DNA of 64,000 nt, from the NCBI GenBank assembly GCA_002238505.1, contig MPMM01000001.1, forward strand, positions 186,001-250,000, written 5' to 3'. Both the position numbers and the translations under genes were made by a program. Source of the stretch: SAR202 cluster bacterium bin22. GTDB lineage: Bacteria > Chloroflexota > Dehalococcoidia > Lucifugimonadales > UBA3495. Positions 1 through 6,504 of this stretch are shown here, piece after piece; within the stretch, counting starts at the first letter, position 1, and each line of letters starts with the position of its first letter. The notes beneath the pieces were generated by a model. The model worked only from the letters and a program-made list of their open reading frames with translations. It was not told the DNA's origin and made no database searches.

Positions 1-2
1 CC

Positions 3-608
3 GCTACCGCAGATATTGCCGATGGTGATCAATGCCGCCGGCTGGTCAGCGACTCCCTCGAAGCTCTCGGAAAGCTCGACGTCCTGGTCAGTAACGCAGC
101 CATCCGGCCACACCATCCCCTGCTCACCGTGAGTGACGAGGACTGGCACCGGGTGTTTGCCATCAACCTTCACTCCACCTTCTATCTGGCGAAGGCGGTG
201 TTGCCGGGCATGATGGAGCGGGAGACGGGCAGCATCATCGGGATAGGCGGTATGGCTGCCATTACGGGCCGGCCCGATACCTCCACGGTTACCGCCGCCA
301 AGACCGGGTTGTGGGGTTTCATACGCGCCGTTGCGGCGGAGTTTGCTCAATACAATATCCGGGCCAACATGGTGAACCCCGGGACGATAGATACATCCCG
401 GCGCAATCCGGAGTGGTTCGCCACAGAGGCTCGACGCCCTACCGGGGGCGACGAACAATTGCGCCGCATTCCGCTGGGGCGGCAGGGCACCATCTTCGAC
501 ATTGCCAATGCCTGCCTGTTCCTGGCATCCGACGAGTCCTCTTATATAACCGGTGACCAGTTGAACGTAGTCGGCGGCCGATACATGGTGGCGGCCCCCA
601 CCGACTAG
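3..608 (+). CDS. SDR-family oxidoreductase-like protein, 5' truncated
   Basis: The frame is open from the window edge, so the N-terminal Rossmann glycine motif lies outside. The visible part carries the SDR NNAG-equivalent (LDVLVSNAAI), the helix INLHSTFYLAKAVLPGM and the C-terminal LASDESSYITGDQLNVVGG segment typical of classical SDRs. The catalytic residues are absent: the Ser strand reads IIGIGGMAAITG with no SS, and the YxxxK motif reads VTAAK, with Val at 288-290 in place of Tyr and the Lys kept at 300-302. It may bind a nucleotide without standard dehydrogenase chemistry. It is the first gene of a plus-strand run leading to the Rid protein 53 bases later. The family assignment is sure; the activity is not. 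Confidence 0.85.
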   Translation, partial: ATADIADGDQCRRLVSDSLEALGKLDVLVSNAAIRPHHPLLTVSDEDWHRVFAINLHSTFYLAKAVLPGMMERETGSIIGIGGMAAITGRPDTSTVTAAKTGLWGFIRAVAAEFAQYNIRANMVNPGTIDTSRRNPEWFATEARRPTGGDEQLRRIPLGRQGTIFDIANACLFLASDESSYITGDQLNVVGGRYMVAAPTD

Positions 609-661
609 CCTGATGTAACTATCAGACCCCGGCGGCTCTCTCTATGAATGGAGGTTGACCA

Positions 662-1078
662 TTGGCAGAGACTGAACGACAAGTGGTGAGCACAGACCTG
701 GCTCCCGCGCCCCTTGGGGCCTACTCCCAGGCCATCAGGGTAAAGGCGGGTGAGTTGCTCTATATTGCGGGTCAGGTGGGCGTGGACAGAGACGGTAACC
801 TGCCAGGCGATGGCGGCATGGCGGCGCAAACCCGTCAGGTTTACGAGAACCTGCGCGGCATTCTCGAATCGGTGGGGGCGTCATTCAGCGACGTGGTGGA
901 ATTTACCACCTATGTTGTGGGCCGAGAGTCGGTGCAGCCCTTCATGGCTGCCCGGGCCGATATCTTTCCGTCGCTCTTTCCCGATGGAGACTATCCGCCC
1001 AACACCCTGCTGGTTATCAGCGGGCTGGTCAGGGAGGAGTTCCTCGTGGAGATTAAGGCGGTTGCCGCACTGCCCTAG
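662..1078 (+). CDS. RidA/YjgF/YER057c/UK114 (Rid) family protein
   Basis: This is a 138-residue protein, the usual size for the trimeric Rid fold. Recognisable segments are PLGAYSQAIRV near the N terminus, IAGQVGVD, the QTRQVYENL helix and the C-terminal LVEIKAVAAL. RidA proper hydrolyses reactive 2-aminoacrylate-type imines using an Arg in a P-x-R motif. Here the matching stretch reads YPPNTLLVI, with Asn in place of Arg, so this is more likely one of the Rid subfamilies without deaminase activity. The Glu in the last strand is kept. Translation starts at a TTG with a GGAGGT site about 8 bases upstream. It follows the SDR fragment on the same strand. Confidence 0.88.
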   Translation: MAETERQVVSTDLAPAPLGAYSQAIRVKAGELLYIAGQVGVDRDGNLPGDGGMAAQTRQVYENLRGILESVGASFSDVVEFTTYVVGRESVQPFMAARADIFPSLFPDGDYPPNTLLVISGLVREEFLVEIKAVAALP

Positions 1079-1198
1079 AGTGGCTATCGTGAACATTCTT
1101 GGCAAGGACCTGCTATTGGGGTAAATGAGCTAAACCAACATCCTTCCGACTCCGGTCCGGCGACCCTGGACGCAATTCACGGGTTATTCCAGGAAGCC

Positions 1199-1462
1199 GT
1201 GGCCGAAGACTCTTCCCTCTCTCTCCTCAGGGGCTTCAAGGTCGACTTTTCCGGGAATCCGGAGTTCCACAAAATTTACCTGGCCATCAGGTGCCAGTGC
1301 GGCACGGCCGGGCTGCTCAGCGTGGAGGTGGCCATGGACAAGACGCTGCCCGAAGTGAGAGACGCCATGCCTAGCCTCCTCGAAAACCTCCAGGTCAAGG
1401 CTGCCATGTTCAGAAACATGTCCTGCGAAATGCACACCCGAATGCGACAAGGTAAGCTATAA
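1199..1462 (+). CDS. Small hypothetical protein with CxC and CxxH motifs
   Basis: I do not recognise this family. From the GTG at 1199 it encodes 87 residues containing IRCQCGTAG and, near the end, MSCEMHTRM. The CxC and CxxH pairs could bind a metal. The predicted structure alternates strand and helix (SVEVAMDKTLPEV, then SLLENLQVKAAMF). The reading frame is the same as that of the Rid gene and stays open from the Rid stop (TAG, 1076-1078), so an earlier start is possible: in-frame sequence from about 1121 (NELNQHPSD...) reads like protein but has no ATG, GTG or TTG. It ends just before a TATAAT box and the selenoprotein pair, so it could share their redox or metal context, though this is a guess. 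Confidence 0.5.
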   Translation: MAEDSSLSLLRGFKVDFSGNPEFHKIYLAIRCQCGTAGLLSVEVAMDKTLPEVRDAMPSLLENLQVKAAMFRNMSCEMHTRMRQGKL

Positions 1463-1463
1463 T
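1458..1463 (+). promoter_or_regulatory. Possible -10 box upstream of the FTR-like selenoprotein
   Basis: A perfect TATAAT lies 82 bases before the predicted TTG start of the FTR-like gene. No good -35 hexamer is found at the right distance, so the selenoprotein genes may instead be read through from the Rid gene. Confidence 0.3.
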
Positions 1464-1545
1464 ATATTCAGGCTAAACATTTACATGCAGGCTTCCCTGA
1501 TTTCTTTCTCATTACAGCCCGCAGGTTTACCAGGGGGAACCCGGA

Positions 1546-1965
1546 TTGCAAAAAAAGTTGACCCTTGACCAGGCGTTAAAGGGGACCAAGACCTTTTCCG
1601 AAAAATACGTGGAGCGTGGACCTTACGAATTTTTTCCAGAGCAGGAAGTAGTCGAGGTTGTACAGCAGGGGTTGGCCGAGAACCAGGTCAACCAAGGCTA
1701 TCGTTATTGCCCTTGAATGCCCCTCAGCGGCGATCCCGTCGAGGACCGCAAAAAGATATGCCCCTGCGACCGGCACCATGAAGACATCAAGCGAGACGGC
1801 TTTTGCATTTGAATGTTCTTCGTAAGCGAAGAGTTTCTTCGCAAGTATGAGCAGGGCGAGGACTTTGTCCAGACAATTGACGAAGCGGTGAAGCCCGGAG
1901 AAGGGCTGTTTGACCAGGACTACCAGTCCAAGGCCGATTTCAAAGGCGCCCAGGAAAGTGACTAG
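1546..1965 (+). CDS. Ferredoxin-thioredoxin reductase catalytic (beta) chain, predicted selenoprotein with two Sec
   Basis: Reading through two in-frame TGA codons gives one 139-residue protein ending at TAG. It has the FTR catalytic-chain signature: GYRYCPU at 51-57, GDPVEDRKKICPC with Cys 72 and 74, then DGFCIUMFF with Cys87 and U89. In the family, Cys 55, 74, 76 and 85 (cyanobacterial numbering) hold the 4Fe-4S cluster, and the second Cys of the first and third pairs (57 and 87) form the disulfide that reduces thioredoxin. Here the four ligands are Cys, and exactly the two redox positions are UGA (1714-1716 and 1810-1812). FTR takes one electron at a time from ferredoxin, so this enzyme would have a diselenide at its active site. 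The start is a TTG with AGGGGG nine bases upstream. Each UGA has a GU-loop hairpin 21 bases downstream. No FTR variable chain is seen, as expected for non-photosynthetic FTRs. It is followed by a Sec-redoxin. The alternative, two nonsense mutations landing on precisely these codons, is unlikely. Confidence 0.88.
1727..1749 (+). promoter_or_regulatory. Candidate bacterial SECIS element for UGA at 1714
   Basis: Stem GCGG (1727-1730) pairs with CCGC (1746-1749). After a three-base 5' bulge, TCC pairs with GGA around the loop CGUCGA (1737-1742). The loop starts 21 bases after the UGA and holds GU. A competing hairpin pairs 1722-1725 with 1741-1744. The first fold has the same loop spacing as the other UGA sites here, which favours it. 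Confidence 0.55.
1826..1842 (+). promoter_or_regulatory. Candidate bacterial SECIS element for UGA at 1810
   Basis: A perfect 7-bp stem (GCGAAGA with TCTTCGC) closes the loop GUU. The 17-base hairpin begins 14 bases after the UGA and its loop starts at 21 bases. Its size and position resemble the minimal upper stem-loop of the E. coli fdhF SECIS. An overlapping alternative hairpin pairs 1817-1822 with 1827-1832. Confidence 0.65.
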
Positions 1966-2008
1966 ACCTGCCGGACGCCCAATACACCAAGCTTAAGGAG
2001 AGTTATCA

Positions 2009-2245
2009 ATGGACATAACCGTTTATACCTCCGCAGTTTGAGGCCCCTGCCACATGGTGAAAGTGTATCTTTCACGCAAAGGGCTGGAATTCACGGAAAG
2101 AAACGTATCTGAGGACCAGGATGCCCTGGACTCCTTGTTGGCCCTCGGCATACGGAGTACCCCGGTGACCGTGATTGGCGACCAGAATGTGGTGGGCTAC
2201 AGCCCCCCCAAGCTGGAAGCTGCTCTCAAGGCCGCAAGCGCCTAG
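2009..2245 (+). CDS. Glutaredoxin/NrdH-like redoxin, predicted selenoprotein (UGPC active site)
   Basis: Reading through one TGA (2039-2041) gives a 78-residue glutaredoxin-fold protein: MDITVYTSAVUGPCHMVKVY, with Sec at 11 and Cys at 14 replacing the usual CxxC, then the cis-proline segment STPVTVIGD, then VVGYSPPKLEAAL at the C terminus. It has all the landmarks and length of NrdH-type redoxins. The ATG has AAGGAGAG seven bases upstream. A caller that treats TGA as stop would begin at the internal ATG at 2054 and lose the active site. It lies 43 bases after the FTR-like gene, so it is the obvious substrate of that enzyme and would pass electrons on to acceptors such as ribonucleotide reductase or peroxiredoxins. 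None of these acceptors is in the window. Confidence 0.9.
2057..2075 (+). promoter_or_regulatory. Candidate bacterial SECIS element for UGA at 2039
   Basis: A perfect 7-bp stem (GTGAAAG with CTTTCAC) closes the loop UGUAU. The stem begins 16 bases after the UGA and the loop 23 bases after it, with GU in the loop. It is the cleanest of the four hairpins. Confidence 0.75.
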
Positions 2246-2253
2246 CCGAAACG

Positions 2254-2691
2254 CTAGTAGAAGTCCTGCGTCTGAAAGTGGTCAACGACAGGTTGCATTA
2301 TCTGGTCGTATAGCCGCTGACGGTCCTTCCAGCGAAAGAACAGCCACCGTATCAGGAAGGGAGCGCCCTTGGACTTGGGTTGCCACGTGATGTTCCATTC
2401 CGTCCCATTGGGATTCTGGACGAAGGTATCCGTGCGATCTGCCCAGTCGGAGTCCAGGTGCCTCATTTCCCGCTGGTGCGGCGGACTGAAAATGTAGAGC
2501 AGGCGGCTCTCCACTCCCTCGCTGTTGGTGCTGCAGAATATAAAGTCCTGGCCGTCCTGGCTTTCCAGGCGACCGTACCTGGACTCCAGTTGACGGGCGT
2601 CGGGTTCGCCTTGTGCGGGAAAAGCAGTCACATGGGTAAAAACTGCCGACGTTTGCGCCGGCACCTGGGCTGTAATGGTAATCTCGGGCAT
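2254..2691 (-). CDS. SRPBCC/START-like (polyketide cyclase-type) protein
   Basis: The predicted protein has 145 residues. It opens MPEITITAQVPAQTSAVFTHV, the first strand and helix of the SRPBCC hydrophobic-ligand fold, and ends in a long helix (QRLYDQIMQPVVDHFQTQ) that closes the pocket in this fold. The central strands include FIFCSTNSEG and TEWNITWQPKS. The start at 2691 was chosen over an ATG 33 bases upstream because GAGGAA lies seven bases before it. Its ligand or reaction cannot be told. It converges on the Sec-redoxin gene, with only eight bases between their ends. Confidence 0.65.
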   Translation of the reverse strand: MPEITITAQVPAQTSAVFTHVTAFPAQGEPDARQLESRYGRLESQDGQDFIFCSTNSEGVESRLLYIFSPPHQREMRHLDSDWADRTDTFVQNPNGTEWNITWQPKSKGAPFLIRWLFFRWKDRQRLYDQIMQPVVDHFQTQDFY

Positions 2692-2755
2692 CTGTTCCTC
2701 AAGGGTGTGCTGTTGGAAGCGCACCCTTTTGCTTTCTGGTAAGTCGTGGAAGGCG

Positions 2756-3712
2756 TCAGCGTCGGAAGTAAGGAATAACCTCTTTGGCCATGATTTCCAT
2801 CTGTCGATAAAGGCCGCCAGCGTCAGGCGACAGGAAACCGAAAATAAAGTCTCTCACTCCCGCCTCCATACGCTCCTCAATCCCCTTGATGCAGTCCTCG
2901 GGTGTGCCGGTGAGGCACAGGGCCTGGGCGATGTCTTCCGCGCTCCTATCGGGAGTGACGTAACGCTGCCCCACGTGGGCGACGGCAGTGGCCAGGGCTT
3001 CTGACCGGTCGGCGGAAATGGCGGTAGGCTGGTTCAGCCCCCAGTGGAAGCCTGTAAGGTCCCGCCCGGCCTCCTGGGCAATGCTGCGCACAGTGTCGTT
3101 GGTGGCCTTCAGGCGGCGCACCGTGAAGAGGTAGGGATACCAGCCATCGCCCAGCAACGCCGCGCGCCGCATGGCAGGCTCGCTTCGACCGGCAACCCAA
3201 ATTGGTGGATGGGGCTGCTGGTGCGGCTTCGGCAGCAGGGTTACGTCCTCAAAGTCGAAGAAACGGCCGTGGTGAGTGACGTGCTCTTCAGTCCACAACC
3301 GTTTCATCACTTCCAGCATTTCGTCGGTGCGGCGACCGCGGGAGGTGACCGGAATCCCCAGCGAGTCAAACTCTATGCGGGTGCCCCTCTGGCCGCTGAT
3401 ACCAATGCCGAAGTCCAGCCGTCCCTGGGACACCACGTCCACACTGGTGATCAGCTTGGAAAGCATAATTGGATGGTAGAGGGGGGCAATGACAATGCCC
3501 GTCATCACCTGCAGATTCCTGGTAGCCCCGGCGGCCGCAGCCATCATGGGAATGTTCATCAGGGTCGGACGGGGCGGATTGCCGTCCATCAAATGTTCCC
3601 CGGTGGTGATTCGGTCAAAACCCAGTTCCTCGGCCTTTTGGGCGAACTCCACCACATCCCAGTAGTCCTCCACGGTGAAGTTGCAGCCAAAGGTAATTTG
3701 AGGCGTGGTCAT
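2756..3712 (-). CDS. LLM-class (luciferase-like) flavin-dependent oxidoreductase
   Basis: This 318-residue protein of the bacterial luciferase/F420-dependent TIM-barrel superfamily has FAQKAEELGFDRITTGEHL at the N terminus, VMTGIVIAPLYHPIMLSK, the hallmark VSQGRLDFGIGISGQR and LPKPHQQPHPPIWVAGRSEPA. These enzymes are monooxygenases using FMNH2 or F420-dependent dehydrogenases. The sequence does not decide which, nor the substrate. GGGAGAG stands six bases before the ATG. It is one of three such genes in the window. Confidence 0.85.
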   Translation of the reverse strand: MTTPQITFGCNFTVEDYWDVVEFAQKAEELGFDRITTGEHLMDGNPPRPTLMNIPMMAAAAGATRNLQVMTGIVIAPLYHPIMLSKLITSVDVVSQGRLDFGIGISGQRGTRIEFDSLGIPVTSRGRRTDEMLEVMKRLWTEEHVTHHGRFFDFEDVTLLPKPHQQPHPPIWVAGRSEPAMRRAALLGDGWYPYLFTVRRLKATNDTVRSIAQEAGRDLTGFHWGLNQPTAISADRSEALATAVAHVGQRYVTPDRSAEDIAQALCLTGTPEDCIKGIEERMEAGVRDFIFGFLSPDAGGLYRQMEIMAKEVIPYFRR

Positions 3713-3882
3713 ATTCTCTCCCAGTCAACGGGTGGTTTTATCCAATGCGGTCCCTTAATTGCTGCCGGTATTTTAAGGGGCAAAAAGGGGAGTAGCAAAT
3801 ATCAGTCGAAGCTTCAATTCGCGCTTGCCGGTTTGAGCTTTGGCCAGTTTGGCTGGAGGACTCTCTCTCCGTAGCAGGGATG

Positions 3883-5313
3883 CTATTGAATTTCCTGGAC
3901 CACCGTAGTATCGGGACGGAAGGCGGCCCAGGCGAACCAGAAATGGTTGGCGTGCACCACGGGAGTCAGCTGGCTGCCAGCCAGGTCTCCGGCGACACCC
4001 TGCCCAAAGATGTTCCAGCGGGTTCCCGTCTCATTGTCCACGAATTCGTCGCCCTCAGCGGCGAAGGTCAGGGTCTGCCCTTCGAAGTTTCTGAGAAAGA
4101 CACCGGTGGAACCGACTTCCTTGGAACTGGCTATTGAACTCTGGTCCAGGGCGGAACGGGCGCCGGGCTTGAAGAAGACTACCAGGTCTTCCCCTCCCAC
4201 TGCATGGTGGACCACCTCGGATGCTTCCAGGAAAGCGAAGGGGAAGGCGACTGCCTCGTCCCCTGCGGTGATTGCTGCCACCCGTTCGGTGGCGACCAGT
4301 CGATCGTCCTCTTCTCCGGTAAAGAGGAAGGGAGACCTGCCAAACTCGTCATAGCCGACATAGGGGTTGCTGCCGTAGTTGCGCCTGTGGCCCGTATCGC
4401 GGGATAGTACCTGCGCCCCGGGATAGGTGGCCTTGAAGTCCTCCCATGCCACGAGGGCAGCAGGCAGAATGTCCAGGCGGGCCCCCGTCAACTCTCCCAC
4501 AATGGCCTCTCCGGTTAACTGCTGCCACCAGGACTGGGTCTGCCGGTCCCACATGATCAGGTCGCTATTGCGGAGGTTGCCGGAGACTCCGAAGTCGTAA
4601 ACTTCTCCGTCCAGCCGCCGGTCAAAGGCGATGGCGCTGTTGCAGAGGGGGCAGAATGTTGCCGCCACCGGCACCCCGGCCAGCGTGTCGTTGACTATTT
4701 CGTGCCACGTCAGGATTTGTAGCGGGTAGGCCTTGGCTTTCCCGTCGATTTCCAGGGCAATGACCGGTTCCTTCCCTTCAAGCCAGTCGTCGGCTTCCTC
4801 CACCGTTACAAACTTGGGGTCGTCAATGGGGGGAATACCATCCCTGGGAACGCCGCCGGAAAAAATTTCGCTGTAGGGGACGCTTCGCTTGCTGAAGTCC
4901 GTCTCCCAGACTCCAACGCTGATGCGGGCCCGCCTGAGTTCCTCTTCCCAGTCGCCCCCGTCCAGCAACTCCACCTTCGTGGGATCAGGGGCGGGAACGG
5001 CCTCGGTTGGAGTGGCAGGCTGGGTAGCCACCGCCTGGGGTGACGCGGTAGCAATGGGAACTTCAGTCGCGTCAGCTTCTGCCGCTGCCTTTGGCGAGGG
5101 GACGGGCGATGGAGTATTGCTCTCTTCCGGCATGGTAGTCGAGGATATGGTAGTTGGGGATTGCGAAGCTTGCTGCCGTTCCGCAGTGGGAGCCGGACTT
5201 GCCTCCGCTGGCGGTTCAGCCGGCGGCGCGGCATTCCCGCACGCTACGGTGAGGACGGCCACCAGGCCAATTACGGGAATGGCCTTGATGCTATTGGTGA
5301 AAGGAAAACGCAT
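3883..5313 (-). CDS. DUF3179-domain lipoprotein
   Basis: From the ATG at 5313 the protein has 476 residues. It opens with a lipoprotein signal peptide (hydrophobic IPVIGLVAVL, then TVAC with the lipidated Cys at 25). A Pro/Ala/Thr/Ser/Glu-rich linker of about 100 residues follows, then the DUF3179 domain: YPLQILTWHEIVND, VAATFCPLCNSAIAFD and FGVSGNLRNSDLIMWDR. The CPLC pair is the conserved feature of this domain, whose function is not established. The protein should sit outside the membrane, tethered by lipid. An upstream ATG at 5406 would add 31 residues and spoil the signal peptide, so I reject it. Confidence 0.85.
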   Translation of the reverse strand: MRFPFTNSIKAIPVIGLVAVLTVACGNAAPPAEPPAEASPAPTAERQQASQSPTTISSTTMPEESNTPSPVPSPKAAAEADATEVPIATASPQAVATQPATPTEAVPAPDPTKVELLDGGDWEEELRRARISVGVWETDFSKRSVPYSEIFSGGVPRDGIPPIDDPKFVTVEEADDWLEGKEPVIALEIDGKAKAYPLQILTWHEIVNDTLAGVPVAATFCPLCNSAIAFDRRLDGEVYDFGVSGNLRNSDLIMWDRQTQSWWQQLTGEAIVGELTGARLDILPAALVAWEDFKATYPGAQVLSRDTGHRRNYGSNPYVGYDEFGRSPFLFTGEEDDRLVATERVAAITAGDEAVAFPFAFLEASEVVHHAVGGEDLVVFFKPGARSALDQSSIASSKEVGSTGVFLRNFEGQTLTFAAEGDEFVDNETGTRWNIFGQGVAGDLAGSQLTPVVHANHFWFAWAAFRPDTTVVQEIQ

Positions 5314-5472
5314 CTTATGCCTCGTCTTGGAGTTTCGGTACGAATTGTCAGGGGATTGTCCTGCTATTAAGTACGAGTGAAGGTTGGGGTCGGATTGTGC
5401 TCGCATATCGAGGCAGTGCCGGCAAGCCTACGCTGGCCCAGCCAGGTCGTCAAGCTGGCCGTAGGGTTTCGT

Positions 5473-5550
5473 TTCAGGTGGTATGGACAACTTGAACGGT
5501 AGGGACAGACCTTTGTGTCTGCCCTGGACTCACAAGTGAAACCACCTGAA
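5473..5550. repeat. Extragenic inverted repeat
   Basis: TTCAGGTGGT (5473-5482) is the reverse complement of 5541-5550. Inside lies a second pair, CAGAC/GTCTG with loop CTTTGT (5506-5521), of the GGGACAGACC...GTCTGCCC kind. The rest of the 370-base gap between the DUF3179 and LUD genes shows nothing else I can name. It could act as a terminator or be a dispersed extragenic repeat. Confidence 0.45.
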
Positions 5551-5684
5551 TAGGAACAGTACTCAAGCTGGCTCAAGAGTATCGCATGCAGGGAAATGGG
5601 TTTAAAATGTTCCGGAATTACAGTCCGACTTCCACGGGGCAGGATATTGAGCGATGTTGGAACGGGCTGAATATGGAGAGATTG

Positions 5685-6305
5685 ATGGCCACAGATAACA
5701 GGCAGGTGGCTGCCGTGGACCAGGCAGCAATTGACCGAACGGTGGCAGGACTGAAGAGCCGGAACATTGATACGGTAGTTGCTGAGAACGGCGACGAAGC
5801 CAGGAAGATTTTGATTGACATGATTCCCGACGGCGCCGAAGTGTTCAAGAGCACTTCCGAAACCCTGGACACCATTGGCTATTCCGACTATATCAGGGAG
5901 ACAGACCGGTACAGGAACCTGTACATGGAGATTTCAGCGGAGCCGGACCGGGACAGGCAACGGGAACTGCGTCGTCTGGCCAGCGTTGCCGAGTATTTCG
6001 TAGGCAGTGTCCATGCCATTGCCGAGACGGGCGAGGTAATTGTGGCCAGCGGTTCGGGCAGCCAGCTGGGAGCCTATGTGTACGGCGCCAGGCAGGTCAT
6101 CTGGGTTGCAGGTGTGCAAAAAATCTGCCCCAGCCTGGATGAGGCGCTGGCGCGGGTCAAGGGATTTGCCGTGGATCGGCACCACGAATGGGCGGAAGCC
6201 CAGGGGCGGCCAGCAGCCCCGCTGGGCAAGCTGATGATTTTCGAAAACGAGCAGAACCCGGACCGGATAAAGATGGTGCTCATCAAGGAATCGCTGGGCT
6301 GGTAA
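5685..6305 (+). CDS. LUD-domain (LutC/YkgG-like) protein
   Basis: The protein has 206 residues, the size of single-domain LUD proteins. Features are an N-terminal helix with VAGLKSRNIDTVVAENGDEAR, then IPDGAEVFKSTSETLDTIG, then VGSVHAIAETGEVIVASGSGSQLG and the C-terminal QNPDRIKMVLIKESLGW. LUD proteins include subunits of the lactate-utilisation complex, but LutA and LutB partners are not adjacent, so the role is open. The start at 5685 follows GGAGAG closely (four bases); the ATG at 5673 is an alternative. It appears to be a single-gene unit. Confidence 0.75.
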   Translation: MATDNRQVAAVDQAAIDRTVAGLKSRNIDTVVAENGDEARKILIDMIPDGAEVFKSTSETLDTIGYSDYIRETDRYRNLYMEISAEPDRDRQRELRRLASVAEYFVGSVHAIAETGEVIVASGSGSQLGAYVYGARQVIWVAGVQKICPSLDEALARVKGFAVDRHHEWAEAQGRPAAPLGKLMIFENEQNPDRIKMVLIKESLGW

Positions 6306-6504
6306 CCGGAATTATGGGGAACGCTCCCGGAAATTACCTCTTCCCTGCGACTCAAGGTAAAGCAGCGGGGTTGCAAGAATCCCGCTTGCTATCGCCCATT
6401 CTTTTGGGTGAACCCACACCGGTTTGACCCTCGGCAACCCTTCATTTACCATCAACACAACAGGCGTCGGCGCTGTCCCTATACTAAATCGAGGGAGTTT
6501 CTAA

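Noticed and set aside
1714-1716. The FTR-like frame read as a pseudogene with a nonsense codon
   Set aside because: Two TGA codons fall exactly on the two redox Cys and nowhere else, the frame is otherwise intact, and each has a hairpin at the same distance. The next gene shows the same pattern.
2039-2041. General reassignment of TGA to Cys, Trp or another residue
   Set aside because: TGA closes ordinary genes in the window (amidohydrolase at 14424-14426, YHS gene at 50172-50174, RND gene at 47791-47793). A special tRNA-Cys(UCA) cannot be excluded but would not explain the hairpins.
2054-2245. 63-codon gene starting at the internal ATG 2054
   Set aside because: It lacks the redox motif and has no ribosome site of its own; the full frame from 2009 has a strong one.
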